Positions 1-5,893 of a DNA stretch of 7,520 nucleotides are shown piece by piece; positions within the stretch are counted from its first letter, which is position 1, and each line of letters starts with the position of its first letter. This DNA is from Oceanospirillales bacterium (lineage in GTDB: Bacteria > Pseudomonadota > Gammaproteobacteria > Xanthomonadales > SZUA-36). The stretch is from positions 1 through 7,520 of the forward strand of contig QIKG01000086.1 of NCBI GenBank assembly GCA_003232965.1. The letters are read 5' to 3'. The notes beneath the pieces are model-generated. The model had not been told where the DNA came from. It searched no databases and was given only the letters and a program-made list of their open reading frames with translations. The position numbers were made by a program, and so were the translations under genes.

Positions 1-166
1 GGGTAGTAGATGACAGCTTGCTTAATCCACCTGCGACCCAATAGAAACTAGTAAAAAGAATGCTCATATCGGGTGCTGGGTGAGTATAGGGCATTTAAAC
101 ACAAGGATAATGCAGGACAGAGGTCTGATAGGGAGATTTCAAATTTGCTAAGAGCAAAAGCTGATA

Positions 167-190
167 CAGATACAAAGGCAGATACAAAGG
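167..190. repeat. 12-bp tandem duplication (CAGATACAAAGG x2)
   Basis: CAGATACAAAGG occurs twice in perfect tandem, at 167-178 and 179-190. The second copy runs straight into ACAGTCG, forming a longer motif that recurs inverted at 5878-5893. A related reversed word, CTTTGTATTGCC, occurs at 5827-5838 and 5886-5897. This suggests that a dispersed short repeat family has copies at both ends of the window. No function is visible. Confidence 0.7.
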
Positions 191-197
191 ACAGTCG
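182..197 (+). repeat. left copy of 16-bp inverted dispersed repeat
   Basis: ATACAAAGGACAGTCG at 182-197 is the exact reverse complement of 5878-5893. The two copies face each other about 5.7 kb apart, outside the peptidase, transporter and spondin-domain genes. They could be scattered copies of a repeat family or, less likely, the remains of ends of a larger mobile unit. Confidence 0.5.
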
Positions 198-295
198 TCT
201 ATTAGTCTATTAAACGGCTCTGGGGACAGGCACAACCGATGATACTCCGCAAGCTGGTTTTTTTGTCTGAGATTTGTAGAAGGAGTCAGAAACTT

Positions 296-380
296 GTAGG
301 AGGGACCAGCTACGCTGGTCGCGATATTCATACCAATCAAACATTAAACGCTCGCGGCCAGCGAAGCCGGCCCCTCCTGT
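296..380. repeat. REPIN: inverted pair of REP sequences
   Basis: Two 29-nt units face each other at 296-324 and 352-380, separated by 27 nt. Reverse-complementing the second gives 23 of 29 matches to the first, sharing the AGGAGG head and the GCGA tail. Each unit has its own hairpin. The left one is GACCAGC-TAC-GCTGGTC, a perfect 7-bp stem; the right one is a GGCC-rich stem with one wobble position. This is the architecture of a REPIN, a mobile REP doublet moved in trans by a REP-associated tyrosine transposase (RAYT); no RAYT gene is present in the window. Because it lies just past the stop of the minus-strand peptidase gene, the hairpins may also protect or terminate that transcript, which is inference. 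Confidence 0.8.
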
Positions 381-407
381 GTCTGCTTTAAATATCCCTT
401 CTACCTA

Positions 408-2465
408 TCAATCCAGGCCGCGTCTTACCAGCAAAGGCTGAATATCGGGATCGCTGCCTTTAAAGTTTCTGAATAAATTCATCGCGTCATCAGCACCGCC
501 GCGTGACAACAAGGTCTGGCGGAAGTGATCGCCATTTTTCCGTGTCATGCCGCCGTTACTCTTGAACCATTCAACCGTATCGGCATCCAGCACTTCACTC
601 CAGATATAGGCATAGTAGCCGGCTGAATAACCACCAATGATATGCGAGAAATAGGTGCTGCGGTAACGTGGTGGCACGGTATCCAAAGCCACCCCGGCAC
701 TTTCCAGTGCATTCGCTTCGAAGGCGAGTAAATCCGCTGCTGCAGGTACTTCTTCCGGTTTCAACTGATGCCAGGACTGGTCCAGCAGTGAAGCGGCCAG
801 GTATTCGGTAGTGGCATAGCCCTGGTTGAATTTCTGTGTGGCTAGAACCTTATCCAGCAGCTCTTGCGGCATGGCTTCCCCAGTTTCGTGATGCACAGCG
901 TAATTGGCCAGAATTTCCGGCCAGACAGCCCACATTTCATTGACTTGAGAAGGGTACTCAACAAAGTCGCGTGGCACCGAAGTGCCGGCAAAGTTAGGAT
1001 AGTTCACGTTTGAGAACATACCGTGCAAGGCGTGACCAAACTCATGAAACATGGTGATAACTTCATTGAAGGTCATCAGGGTTGGGGCGCCATCGGTTGG
1101 CTTGGTGATATTCTGGTGGTTGGCAACTACCGGCTTATTGTTCAACAGGTTTGACTGGCTGATATAAGCGTTCATCCACGCACCGCCACGTTTGGATGGG
1201 CGCGCATAGGGGTCAAACAGAAACAGCGCCAGCGTGGAGCCGTCTTCTTCAAATACCTCAAACACACGCACATCTTCCTGATACACAGGCAGATCGTGAC
1301 GCTCTTTGAATGTCAGCCCGAAAACCTTACCGGCGGAATAGAAAACACCCTTAATTAGTACATTATCAATTTCAAAATAGGGGCGTAGTTGGGATGCATC
1401 AAAATCATAACGCTCTTTACGTACTTTCTCGGCATAAAAATCCCAATCCCATGAGGCCAGCTGAAAGTCTCCACCTTCGGCATCGATGATGGTTTGCATG
1501 TCGGCGGCTTCACGCTTGGCATTGGCAACAGCGGCGGGGGCCAGCCTTGCAAGCATGGCATTAACCGCAGCGGTGGTACGGGCTGTTTGATCTTCCAGGC
1601 TATAGGCAGCGTGATTTTCAAAACCCATCAACTGAGCACGCTCGGCACGCAGCATGGCAACCCGCGTGAGGGTTTCAGTGTTGTCAAACTCGCCACCGTG
1701 GCTGCCACGGGCAAGCGATGTTTCCATGATGCGTTGGCGCAATGCGCGATTTTCAAGCGAAGCAAGTGGCGGCTGTTGACTGGTGTTCAGCAGGGCAAGC
1801 AGATATTTACCGTCCATATCTTTGGATTTTGCGGCCTCGGCTGCGGCATCTATTTTGGTGTCTGAAAGCCCGTTGAGTTCTTCACGGCTATCGACCAGAA
1901 CTGCGGCAGCGTTCACTTCGCTCAAAACATTCTGACTAAATTGGGTTTGCAGTGTGGCAAGTTCAGCGTTGATGGCCTTGATCTGCTCTTTATCTGCATC
2001 TGCAAGCAGGGCACCGGCACGTACAAAACCCTTGTAGGATTCCTCGATCAGACGATACGATTCCGGATCAAGCTCAAGACTGTCACGCTGTTCATGAATG
2101 GTCCGGACACGGGCGAACAATTTCTTGTTGAGCGAGATACTGTCGCTGTGGGCCGACAGTTTTGGCGCCATTTCACTACGGATCGCTTCCAGATCATCGC
2201 TGGTATTGGCCGAGGTCATGCTGAAAAACACGGTTGCGACCCGGTTGAGGATGCGGCCCGATTTTTCCATCTGAACAAGTGTGTTTTCCAGTGTCGGGGC
2301 TTCAGAATTACTTGCAATCGTTTCGATTTCTGCCAGATGATCCTGCATGCCACGCTCAAACGCTGGTTTGAAATGTGCGATTTCGATTACATCGAACTGC
2401 GGGTACTGCATGTAAAGCGGACTTTCTTCGAAAAATGGATTGCTTGTCTGCACGGATGTTTCCAT
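408..2465 (-). CDS. M3 family zinc metallopeptidase (Dcp / oligopeptidase A-like)
   Basis: This is an intracellular- or envelope-type thimet-family oligopeptidase that cleaves short peptides, of the usual length for the family (685 aa from this start). The zinc motif HEFGH is at residues 474-478 (codons 1032-1046), followed by the expected third ligand Glu503 in FVEYPSQ. Other family hallmarks are FDPYARPSKRGGAW at about 417-430 and the glycine/tyrosine-rich substrate loop HIIGGYSAGYYAYIWSE at about 608-624, so the catalytic domain looks intact. The N-terminal 300 residues are helical and match the family's lid region. The annotated ATG at 2463-2465 has only a weak GAAG upstream. A proper ribosome binding site and a lipoprotein signal peptide lie 98 bp further upstream in a different frame (see 2506-2565). 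The original protein was probably an envelope lipoprotein; as sequenced, only a leaderless cytoplasmic form could be made directly. Whether it is a strict dipeptidyl carboxypeptidase (dcp) or a broader oligopeptidase cannot be decided from sequence alone. Confidence 0.93.
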   Translation of the reverse strand: METSVQTSNPFFEESPLYMQYPQFDVIEIAHFKPAFERGMQDHLAEIETIASNSEAPTLENTLVQMEKSGRILNRVATVFFSMTSANTSDDLEAIRSEMAPKLSAHSDSISLNKKLFARVRTIHEQRDSLELDPESYRLIEESYKGFVRAGALLADADKEQIKAINAELATLQTQFSQNVLSEVNAAAVLVDSREELNGLSDTKIDAAAEAAKSKDMDGKYLLALLNTSQQPPLASLENRALRQRIMETSLARGSHGGEFDNTETLTRVAMLRAERAQLMGFENHAAYSLEDQTARTTAAVNAMLARLAPAAVANAKREAADMQTIIDAEGGDFQLASWDWDFYAEKVRKERYDFDASQLRPYFEIDNVLIKGVFYSAGKVFGLTFKERHDLPVYQEDVRVFEVFEEDGSTLALFLFDPYARPSKRGGAWMNAYISQSNLLNNKPVVANHQNITKPTDGAPTLMTFNEVITMFHEFGHALHGMFSNVNYPNFAGTSVPRDFVEYPSQVNEMWAVWPEILANYAVHHETGEAMPQELLDKVLATQKFNQGYATTEYLAASLLDQSWHQLKPEEVPAAADLLAFEANALESAGVALDTVPPRYRSTYFSHIIGGYSAGYYAYIWSEVLDADTVEWFKSNGGMTRKNGDHFRQTLLSRGGADDAMNLFRNFKGSDPDIQPLLVRRGLD

Positions 2466-2505
2466 GGTAACTTCGGTTTGAGATTCGGTTGGCGTTAGTT
2501 TCTGA

Positions 2506-2565
2506 ACAACCGGCGAGAGTAACGGTCAGCACTATGGTAAGTGCCAGTGGGAAATTGGATTTCAT
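2506..2565 (-). other. out-of-frame lipoprotein signal peptide of the M3 peptidase
   Basis: A minus-strand ATG at 2563-2565 begins MKSNFPLALTIVLTVTLAGC, a textbook lipoprotein leader: a Lys, a hydrophobic core and a lipobox LAGC with Cys20 encoded at 2506-2508. This frame continues as low-complexity nonsense and ends at 2356, inside the peptidase gene. The peptidase frame read upstream of its ATG gives LTPTESQTEVT, a typical lipoprotein linker, and stays open to a TGA near 2526-2528. Removing one nucleotide just after the Cys, for example in the AAA run at 2499-2501, joins them as LAGC-SE-LTPTESQTEVT-METS. The arrangement is best read as one gene broken by a 1-nt insertion or a sequencing error. 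The neighbouring bases show no obvious slippery site for programmed frameshifting. Confidence 0.8.
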
Positions 2566-2572
2566 CTATTAA

Positions 2573-2578
2573 TTCCTC
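2573..2578 (-). promoter_or_regulatory. Shine-Dalgarno site for the lipoprotein start
   Basis: GAGGAA on the minus strand lies 7 nt before the ATG of the lipoprotein leader. This is much stronger than anything before the downstream in-frame ATG at 2465, so ribosomes should load at the leader. That supports 2565 as the ancestral start of the peptidase. Confidence 0.7.
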
Positions 2579-2942
2579 AAAAATGCTAAAAAATCTTGTG
2601 AATGACCGACAAATTTTACCCCAGTTTGATGCCGGTTGCCTTGGTTTTAGCTTATTTGATGTGCCATAGGAGTGACCAGCTTCGCAGAGTCTGATGCATA
2701 GATGGTTATTCTCCCTGGGAGCAGCTCAGTATCTTTCGCTCCGAACCAGGAGATTGAACGGAAATAGAAGCGTTATTGAGTGATATCTAATCTCCAGCAC
2801 CCCAAAAGATGAAATTTTATGCCGACCGGGCTGAAATACCGAGTTGAAAGGTTATTCTGTACTCATGGATTTTATGGGAAAGGGGCTTTGTTCTTCCTAT
2901 ACTCGAAAAATCCAGCAAGTCCGTTCCCAAATTTTACATCCA
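2579..2942. other. intergenic region between peptidase and transporter genes
   Basis: I see no gene here. The stretch must hold the peptidase promoter (minus strand), but no convincing -35/-10 pair stands out; TTGTCG and TTAGCA at 17-bp spacing is the best and it is weak. It holds a decayed REP (2666-2685), a short perfect palindrome CTCCC-T-GGGAG (2711-2721), and a loose 7-bp inverted repeat GGATTTT / AAAATCC (2867-2873, 2907-2913) that could act as a weak hairpin beyond the transporter stop. No run of T follows, so I do not call it a terminator. Confidence 0.5.
2666..2685 (+). repeat. decayed solitary REP sequence
   Basis: ATAGGAGTGACCAGCTTCGC matches the first 20 nt of the left REP of the REPIN at 296-324 with 3 differences (first base, T for G at the eighth, T for A in the loop). 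The second half of the palindrome has degraded (AGAGTCTGA instead of TGGTCGCGA), so it no longer forms the full stem. It is a fossil member of the same family, now upstream of the peptidase. Confidence 0.5.
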
Positions 2943-4190
2943 CTATTCCTGCCTTGATAATTTAACGCCTAAAGCTCTGATATCAGGAAAGAACATCATC
3001 GAAATCGAACCAAAATAAACTAAACCTGATAAGATAAATGCGAACTCCAAAGAACTGTATTGTGAAATTAAAGCTGCAATCAAAATACCAATTGTCGCTC
3101 CAATCTGAATAAATACAGAACGAAATGACAACATTGTAGATCGCTCTGTATTCTTAATTTCATAATGAAACAACGTTAATACGGGAGAATTAGACAAAGC
3201 AGAGACTAAAAATATCAGAATGAATATACAAATAAATCCTAACAACTCATCAATTATATACATTAGTATAAATAACGAACCTTGTAAAATTCGAATCAAC
3301 ACCATCACGTGAACATAATTATTTTTGAACAGTCGACATAATGAACTAGATAAGCCTTGGCCGATAGCGCTTATCAATAACGAAGCAGAAAACAACACGC
3401 CGAAAATCCATCTCATTTCCTCATCATCTAAGAAATCCATTAATTTTATCTGCCAAAATTTTTCAAAGCTAATAAATGCGAGTGCTCCGACAGCACTAGA
3501 TATCATCAGAATTTTGAGGGTAGGTTTTATACTTAATTGACTCATCGCATTATAAAACATTGTCACCAGTCCTTCATGCGCTGTTTCCGGTTTTGATCTA
3601 TTGACTTCTTTAATTAGGAACAATGTAACAAGCATATGTATGGGTAACAGTAAAACAACTATCCCGTAATTCTTTTCAAACCCATTCACTTCCAGCCAGG
3701 AAATATGATTATTGACGAACATTCCCGACATGAGAGCCCCTCCCAAAAGTCCTAGCATTTGGTAAAGTCCCACCTTAGCAATTGACTGCTGTAAGAATTC
3801 AGGGGATTTGTTCTGGTCATTTATGGTGTCAACAAACAGAGCATCCAAAGTCCCAGAGATCATCGCCGTACTTAAACCAGCTAGAAGCATTGCTAGAAAC
3901 ATTATCACTAACGAATCAGTTAAAAACATACCAAGACAAAATAGTAAGAAACAACTTTGCCCTAATAAGAATAATATTTTTCTACCAATTTTGTCGGAAA
4001 GAACTCCACATGGAACTTCTAATATAATAGTTGTAATCGTAGATACTATTATGAGAAAAGCAATCTCAATTAGTTCAAATCCCTTCTCTCTTAAAACAAC
4101 ATACATTATTGGCGCAATGAAACCCATAATAAATCCTCCCAGCACTTGAAGGAAAGAATATTTTGAGATAAACCTATTTAGGCTATCCAT
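2943..4190 (-). CDS. MFS (major facilitator superfamily) transporter
   Basis: This is a 415-aa polytopic inner-membrane protein, the usual length for a 12-helix MFS carrier. The strongest evidence is the loop 2-3 signature (motif A) GVLSDKIGRK at residues 62-71, preceded by the helix-2 end TIILEVPC. Hydrophobic helices alternate along the whole protein, with a longer polar central loop at about residues 200-222 (NRSKPETAHEG) dividing two six-helix halves. SGTLDALFVDT at about 112-122 is typical of a drug-efflux-like bacterial subgroup, but the substrate cannot be read from the sequence. Base composition differs strongly from the peptidase gene: hand counts give 15 G+C of 60 at 3241-3300 against 36 of 60 at 661-720. 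Together with the MITE and repeat elements just upstream of its start, this suggests horizontal acquisition. The ATG at 4188-4190 is preceded by a purine-rich GAGTGAAAAAGC, a weak ribosome binding site, and by very AT-rich DNA that could hold a promoter. Confidence 0.9.
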   Translation of the reverse strand: MDSLNRFISKYSFLQVLGGFIMGFIAPIMYVVLREKGFELIEIAFLIIVSTITTIILEVPCGVLSDKIGRKILFLLGQSCFLLFCLGMFLTDSLVIMFLAMLLAGLSTAMISGTLDALFVDTINDQNKSPEFLQQSIAKVGLYQMLGLLGGALMSGMFVNNHISWLEVNGFEKNYGIVVLLLPIHMLVTLFLIKEVNRSKPETAHEGLVTMFYNAMSQLSIKPTLKILMISSAVGALAFISFEKFWQIKLMDFLDDEEMRWIFGVLFSASLLISAIGQGLSSSLCRLFKNNYVHVMVLIRILQGSLFILMYIIDELLGFICIFILIFLVSALSNSPVLTLFHYEIKNTERSTMLSFRSVFIQIGATIGILIAALISQYSSLEFAFILSGLVYFGSISMMFFPDIRALGVKLSRQE

Positions 4191-4348
4191 GCTTTTTCAC
4201 TCTTATAATTATTCATCTATAAATGATTTTTTAATCAATCCATACTTCTTGATAAATTTGCTACTTAAATAGCTACAAGAGACCACGCAGCTGTACCGAG
4301 GGCTCAAGCACGGCAAAAAGCCCTACAATATGGCCACCCAAAGAAGCT

Positions 4349-4530
4349 TAAGGAGCCTCTGATCTATTCATGAATGAGCATCTTGAGCCTATAATTCCCA
4401 ATAGCAGCGTTAGCAAGCACTAGCAATAGCGTTGCTAGCAATAGCGTTGCTATTACTAGCACTTGCCGCCTTGCTCTTGAAAATCATAAATCTCAACTTG
4501 CTTCACTCAGAATAAATCAGAGGCTCCTTA
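4349..4530. mobile_element. MITE-like element with 21-bp terminal inverted repeats
   Basis: TAAGGAGCCTCTGATCTATTC at 4349-4369 is the inverted match of 4510-4530 with a single mismatch in 21 positions; the first 15 bp are perfect. The unit is 182 bp, carries no gene, and has a structured centre. The outermost TA at each end could be part of the repeat or a duplicated TA target, which would make the element 4351-4528. Size, non-coding content and the terminal repeats fit a miniature inverted-repeat transposable element mobilised in trans. The end sequence resembles DDE insertion sequences in a general way, but I cannot name the parent family. Its right end abuts the next inverted-repeat unit with no spacer. 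Confidence 0.72.
4413..4466. repeat. palindromic core with 15-bp tandem repeat inside the MITE
   Basis: TAGCAATAGCGTTGC occurs twice in perfect tandem (4421-4435, 4436-4450). Each copy folds on itself (AGCAA-TAGCG-TTGCT). Flanking arms GCAAGCACTAGCAATAGC (4413-4430) and GCTATTACTAGCACTTGC (4449-4466) are inverted with 15 of 18 matches. The core can therefore form one long stem or two small hairpins. Such cores are common in MITEs and could block or slow transcription; any such effect here is inference. Confidence 0.65.
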
Positions 4531-4655
4531 TTAAGTAAGTGCCATTCTACTCTGACCCCATTTATTTTTGCCATTTATTGATAGTTTCGTGATTAATTAG
4601 TAGTTCGATAGTGTTAAGGTATGCAACTACCTTACTTTAAGCTGAAATAATCATC

Positions 4656-5351
4656 ATGAAATTTATTCTAAAACAAAGCTTGCTACTGCTAGTATTATTC
4701 ACATTTATTACACCGGTTCAGGCAGGCGAATACTCAGCTCGATACAGGGTCACTTTTGTTGGTGAATGGACTGTTGCTTCTCACCCTATCGATTTTCCTG
4801 GTGGGGCTCATTTCTCCCCATTGGTTGGTAGTATCCACAACGAAGAAGGCTTTATTTGGCAAGCTAATGAAATAGCTACAAATGGCATGAAAGAGATGGC
4901 AGAAACAGGGGGAACTTCTATTTTAAGAAGTGATATTAACAACATGATCATGAATACTGCTACTACAGAAAGCCTTATACGAGGCCCTGGTAGCATAGGC
5001 GCTGAAGACGTGGATGCAATCGAGTTTGATATATCAGAGTCTCACCCGTTATTTAGCATTGTGACCATGATTGCTCCCAGTCCAGATTGGTTTGTTGGCG
5101 TAGCTGGTATAGATTTACTTGAAGGTGGTGTATGGATTAATGAATTAACCGTAAGTTTATTGCCATATGATGCTGGAACTGATAGCGGCATAACATTCAC
5201 CTCTAGTAATAGTGCCACTTCCCCCAGGGCTCCAATTCAACAAATTAACCAGTCACCTTTACCAAGTAATATACCTTTAGGGTCACTGAGGTTTGAGTTG
5301 CTTAGTACCGAAGGCTTACCTGGCTTTATATTTATCAACGGCTTTGAGTAA
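4656..5351 (+). CDS. secreted Spondin_N-domain protein
   Basis: The protein has 231 aa. Residues 1-23 are a Sec signal peptide (MKFILKQSLLLLVLFTFITP-VQA, cut before Gly24). The rest is a single Spondin_N domain (Pfam family of F-spondin N-termini), roughly residues 27-200. Hallmarks are the opening ARYRVTFVGEW (about 28-38), HPIDFPGGAHFSPLVG (43-58), the core TMIAPSPDWFVGV (137-149), and the acidic turn LPYDAGTDSGITF (169-181) typical of the family. The fold is C2-like in animal F-spondin and can bind calcium; several Asp residues here sit where that would make sense, but this is not proven. Bacterial members are exported and of unknown role, perhaps adhesive. The C-terminus ends FIFINGFE, which may be a secretion or sorting tail. 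No strong ribosome binding site precedes the ATG (AAGCTGAAATAATCATC). It stands alone as cargo between 17-bp inverted repeats and has no functional partner nearby. Confidence 0.88.
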   Translation: MKFILKQSLLLLVLFTFITPVQAGEYSARYRVTFVGEWTVASHPIDFPGGAHFSPLVGSIHNEEGFIWQANEIATNGMKEMAETGGTSILRSDINNMIMNTATTESLIRGPGSIGAEDVDAIEFDISESHPLFSIVTMIAPSPDWFVGVAGIDLLEGGVWINELTVSLLPYDAGTDSGITFTSSNSATSPRAPIQQINQSPLPSNIPLGSLRFELLSTEGLPGFIFINGFE

Positions 5352-5541
5352 AGTGGTCAAATAACCACCCATATCAATTGTTCAACACTCGAACAAAAAT
5401 TTCAGCTTTTCATATGCATATGACGTCATCATGTTTTAAAAGGTGTAGGTTTTCGTTGCTTGCCTTTGGCATCTATCATATTTGGGGTCCGGGTAAAATT
5501 AAATTTAAGCCTGGCCCAAAACCAAAACATCCACAGTTTCA
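5352..5541. other. non-coding tail of the 17-bp-IR unit
   Basis: No credible gene. A 61-codon frame from a TTG at 5378 has no domain, no ribosome binding site and runs through element-end sequence. Visible structure includes a small stem GTGGT/ACCAC right after the spondin-gene stop (5353-5368), a 6-bp stem TTGTTC/GAACAA (5378-5396), the palindrome CATATGCATATG (5411-5422) overlapping TGACGTCA (5421-5428), and paired TTTGGG/CCCAAA ends (5481-5486, 5515-5520) around AT-rich DNA. None carries a T-run, so I do not call a terminator. Confidence 0.45.
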
Positions 5542-5561
5542 AGAGCAAGAGTTTTTGCTCT
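5542..5561. repeat. hairpin at the right end of the 17-bp-IR unit
   Basis: AGAGCAA (5542-5548) and TTGCTCT (5555-5561) form a perfect 7-bp stem around GAGTTT. It sits 5 nt inside the right terminal repeat. A subterminal hairpin of this kind is what single-strand (Y1-type) transposases recognise, but without a transposase gene here the role is conjectural. It could instead stop transcription from the spondin gene, though no U-tract follows. Confidence 0.45.
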
Positions 5562-5655
5562 GACCCGAATGGCACTTACTTAAGACTTAACTCTTTGATA
5601 TTAAATAAAATATCAACATGATATCCAGTAAACTCTATGAACTAAAAAGAACTCT

Positions 5656-5699
5656 AACGGGTCGTTGGCTTTAGCCAACCAAATAAAACCGTTGGTTTT
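5656..5699. repeat. nested hairpins built from TTGG/CCAA words
   Basis: GTTGGC-TTTA-GCCAAC (5664-5669 with 5674-5679) is enclosed by AACGG/CCGTT, and a second stem AAAACC-GTT-GGTTTT (5685-5699) overlaps the outer arm. The layout loosely recalls a short attC (TAAC, 5-nt spacer, GTTGG), but it lacks an extrahelical base and the two spacers are unequal, so I list it only as a structured repeat. Confidence 0.4.
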
Positions 5700-5702
5700 A
5701 TA

Positions 5703-5773
5703 AGAAGTCAACCAAGTCAACCAAGGACAGCCACATAATCAGAAGTCAACCAAGGACAGCCACATAATCAGAC
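5703..5773 (+). repeat. 29-bp direct repeat (two copies) with an internal 9-bp duplication
   Basis: A unit containing GTCAACCAAGGACAGCC followed by ACATAATCAGA starts at 5716 and repeats with a 29-bp period at 5745. The first 28 bp of the two copies are identical. The first copy is preceded by one more GTCAACCAA (5707-5715), an additional 9-bp duplication. The word AAGGACAG also appears at 188-194 (partly) and inverted near 5881, so these repeats may share a family. There are only two copies and no spacer-repeat pattern, so this is not a CRISPR array. Confidence 0.75.
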
Positions 5774-5877
5774 TATTGGAATGACGACTATTTTGTGGCC
5801 AAAATAACTTGACCACTACAGTATTGCTTTGTATTGCCGAATTTTCTTGTTTGGTGCTTTTGTGGTTATCTAACAGG

Positions 5878-5893
5878 CGACTGTCCTTTGTAT
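5878..5893 (-). repeat. right copy of 16-bp inverted dispersed repeat
   Basis: CGACTGTCCTTTGTAT is the exact reverse complement of 182-197. It overlaps the second CTTTGTATTGCC (5886-5897), whose first copy is at 5827-5838. Confidence 0.5.

Larger units (their letters stand above)
1..407. other. gene-poor intergenic region with repeats
   Basis: I see no convincing gene here. A plus-frame reading from position 3 ends at a TAG at 42-44 (VVDDSLLNPPATQ) and could be the tail of a gene starting outside the window, but 13 residues cannot establish that. The minus-strand 81-codon reading frame across 95-340 has no recognisable domain and runs through repeat sequence, so I do not call it a gene. The contents are a 12-bp tandem duplication (167-190), a copy of a motif that recurs inverted near 5880 (182-197), and a REPIN (296-380) lying 27 bp beyond the stop codon of the M3 peptidase gene. 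Confidence 0.6.
4531..5583. mobile_element. 1053-bp unit with perfect 17-bp inverted ends carrying a spondin-domain gene
   Basis: TTAAGTAAGTGCCATTC at 4531-4547 is repeated exactly, inverted, at 5567-5583. Next to each end is CTCTGACCC (4550-4558 and 5558-5566). The right end also has a hairpin AGAGCAA-GAGTTT-TTGCTCT (5542-5561). From general familiarity, ends of the form AAGTGCCATTC...TCTGACCCC resemble sequences bordering REP-associated Y1-type transposase genes in gammaproteobacteria, but this cannot be confirmed without a search. Here no transposase is present and the cargo is a secreted Spondin_N protein, so the unit would be non-autonomous. The alternative is that two independent solo copies of a repeat landed on either side of the gene. 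Confidence 0.6.

Noticed and set aside
95..340. Minus-strand 81-codon gene
   Set aside because: It overlaps the tandem duplication and the left REP, has no domain or signal, and has no clear ribosome binding site.
2860..2915. Rho-independent terminator after the MFS gene
   Set aside because: The 7-bp arms are 33 nt apart and no T-run follows on the coding strand.
4264..4362. Transposase tail (frame reading TQLYRGLKHGKKPYNMATQR) left of the MITE
   Set aside because: Too short and without a recognisable transposase motif; a second frame is equally open, so it is not supported.
5411..5428. Operator-like palindromes CATATGCATATG and TGACGTCA
   Set aside because: Not placed at a promoter of any called gene; short AT-rich palindromes of this kind can arise by chance.
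5378..5563. Small coding region of 61 codons after the spondin gene
   Set aside because: TTG start, no ribosome binding site, no domain, and it runs through the subterminal hairpin of the mobile unit.
5656..5699. Second, short attC candidate (TAAC-GGGTC-GTTGG ... CCAAC ... CGTTGG)
   Set aside because: It has no extrahelical base, the spacers are very unequal (about 3 and 9 nt), and R' does not fit GTTRRRY; it is better described as simple hairpins.
5703..5773. CRISPR array
   Set aside because: Only two contiguous repeat copies with no spacers, and no cas genes.
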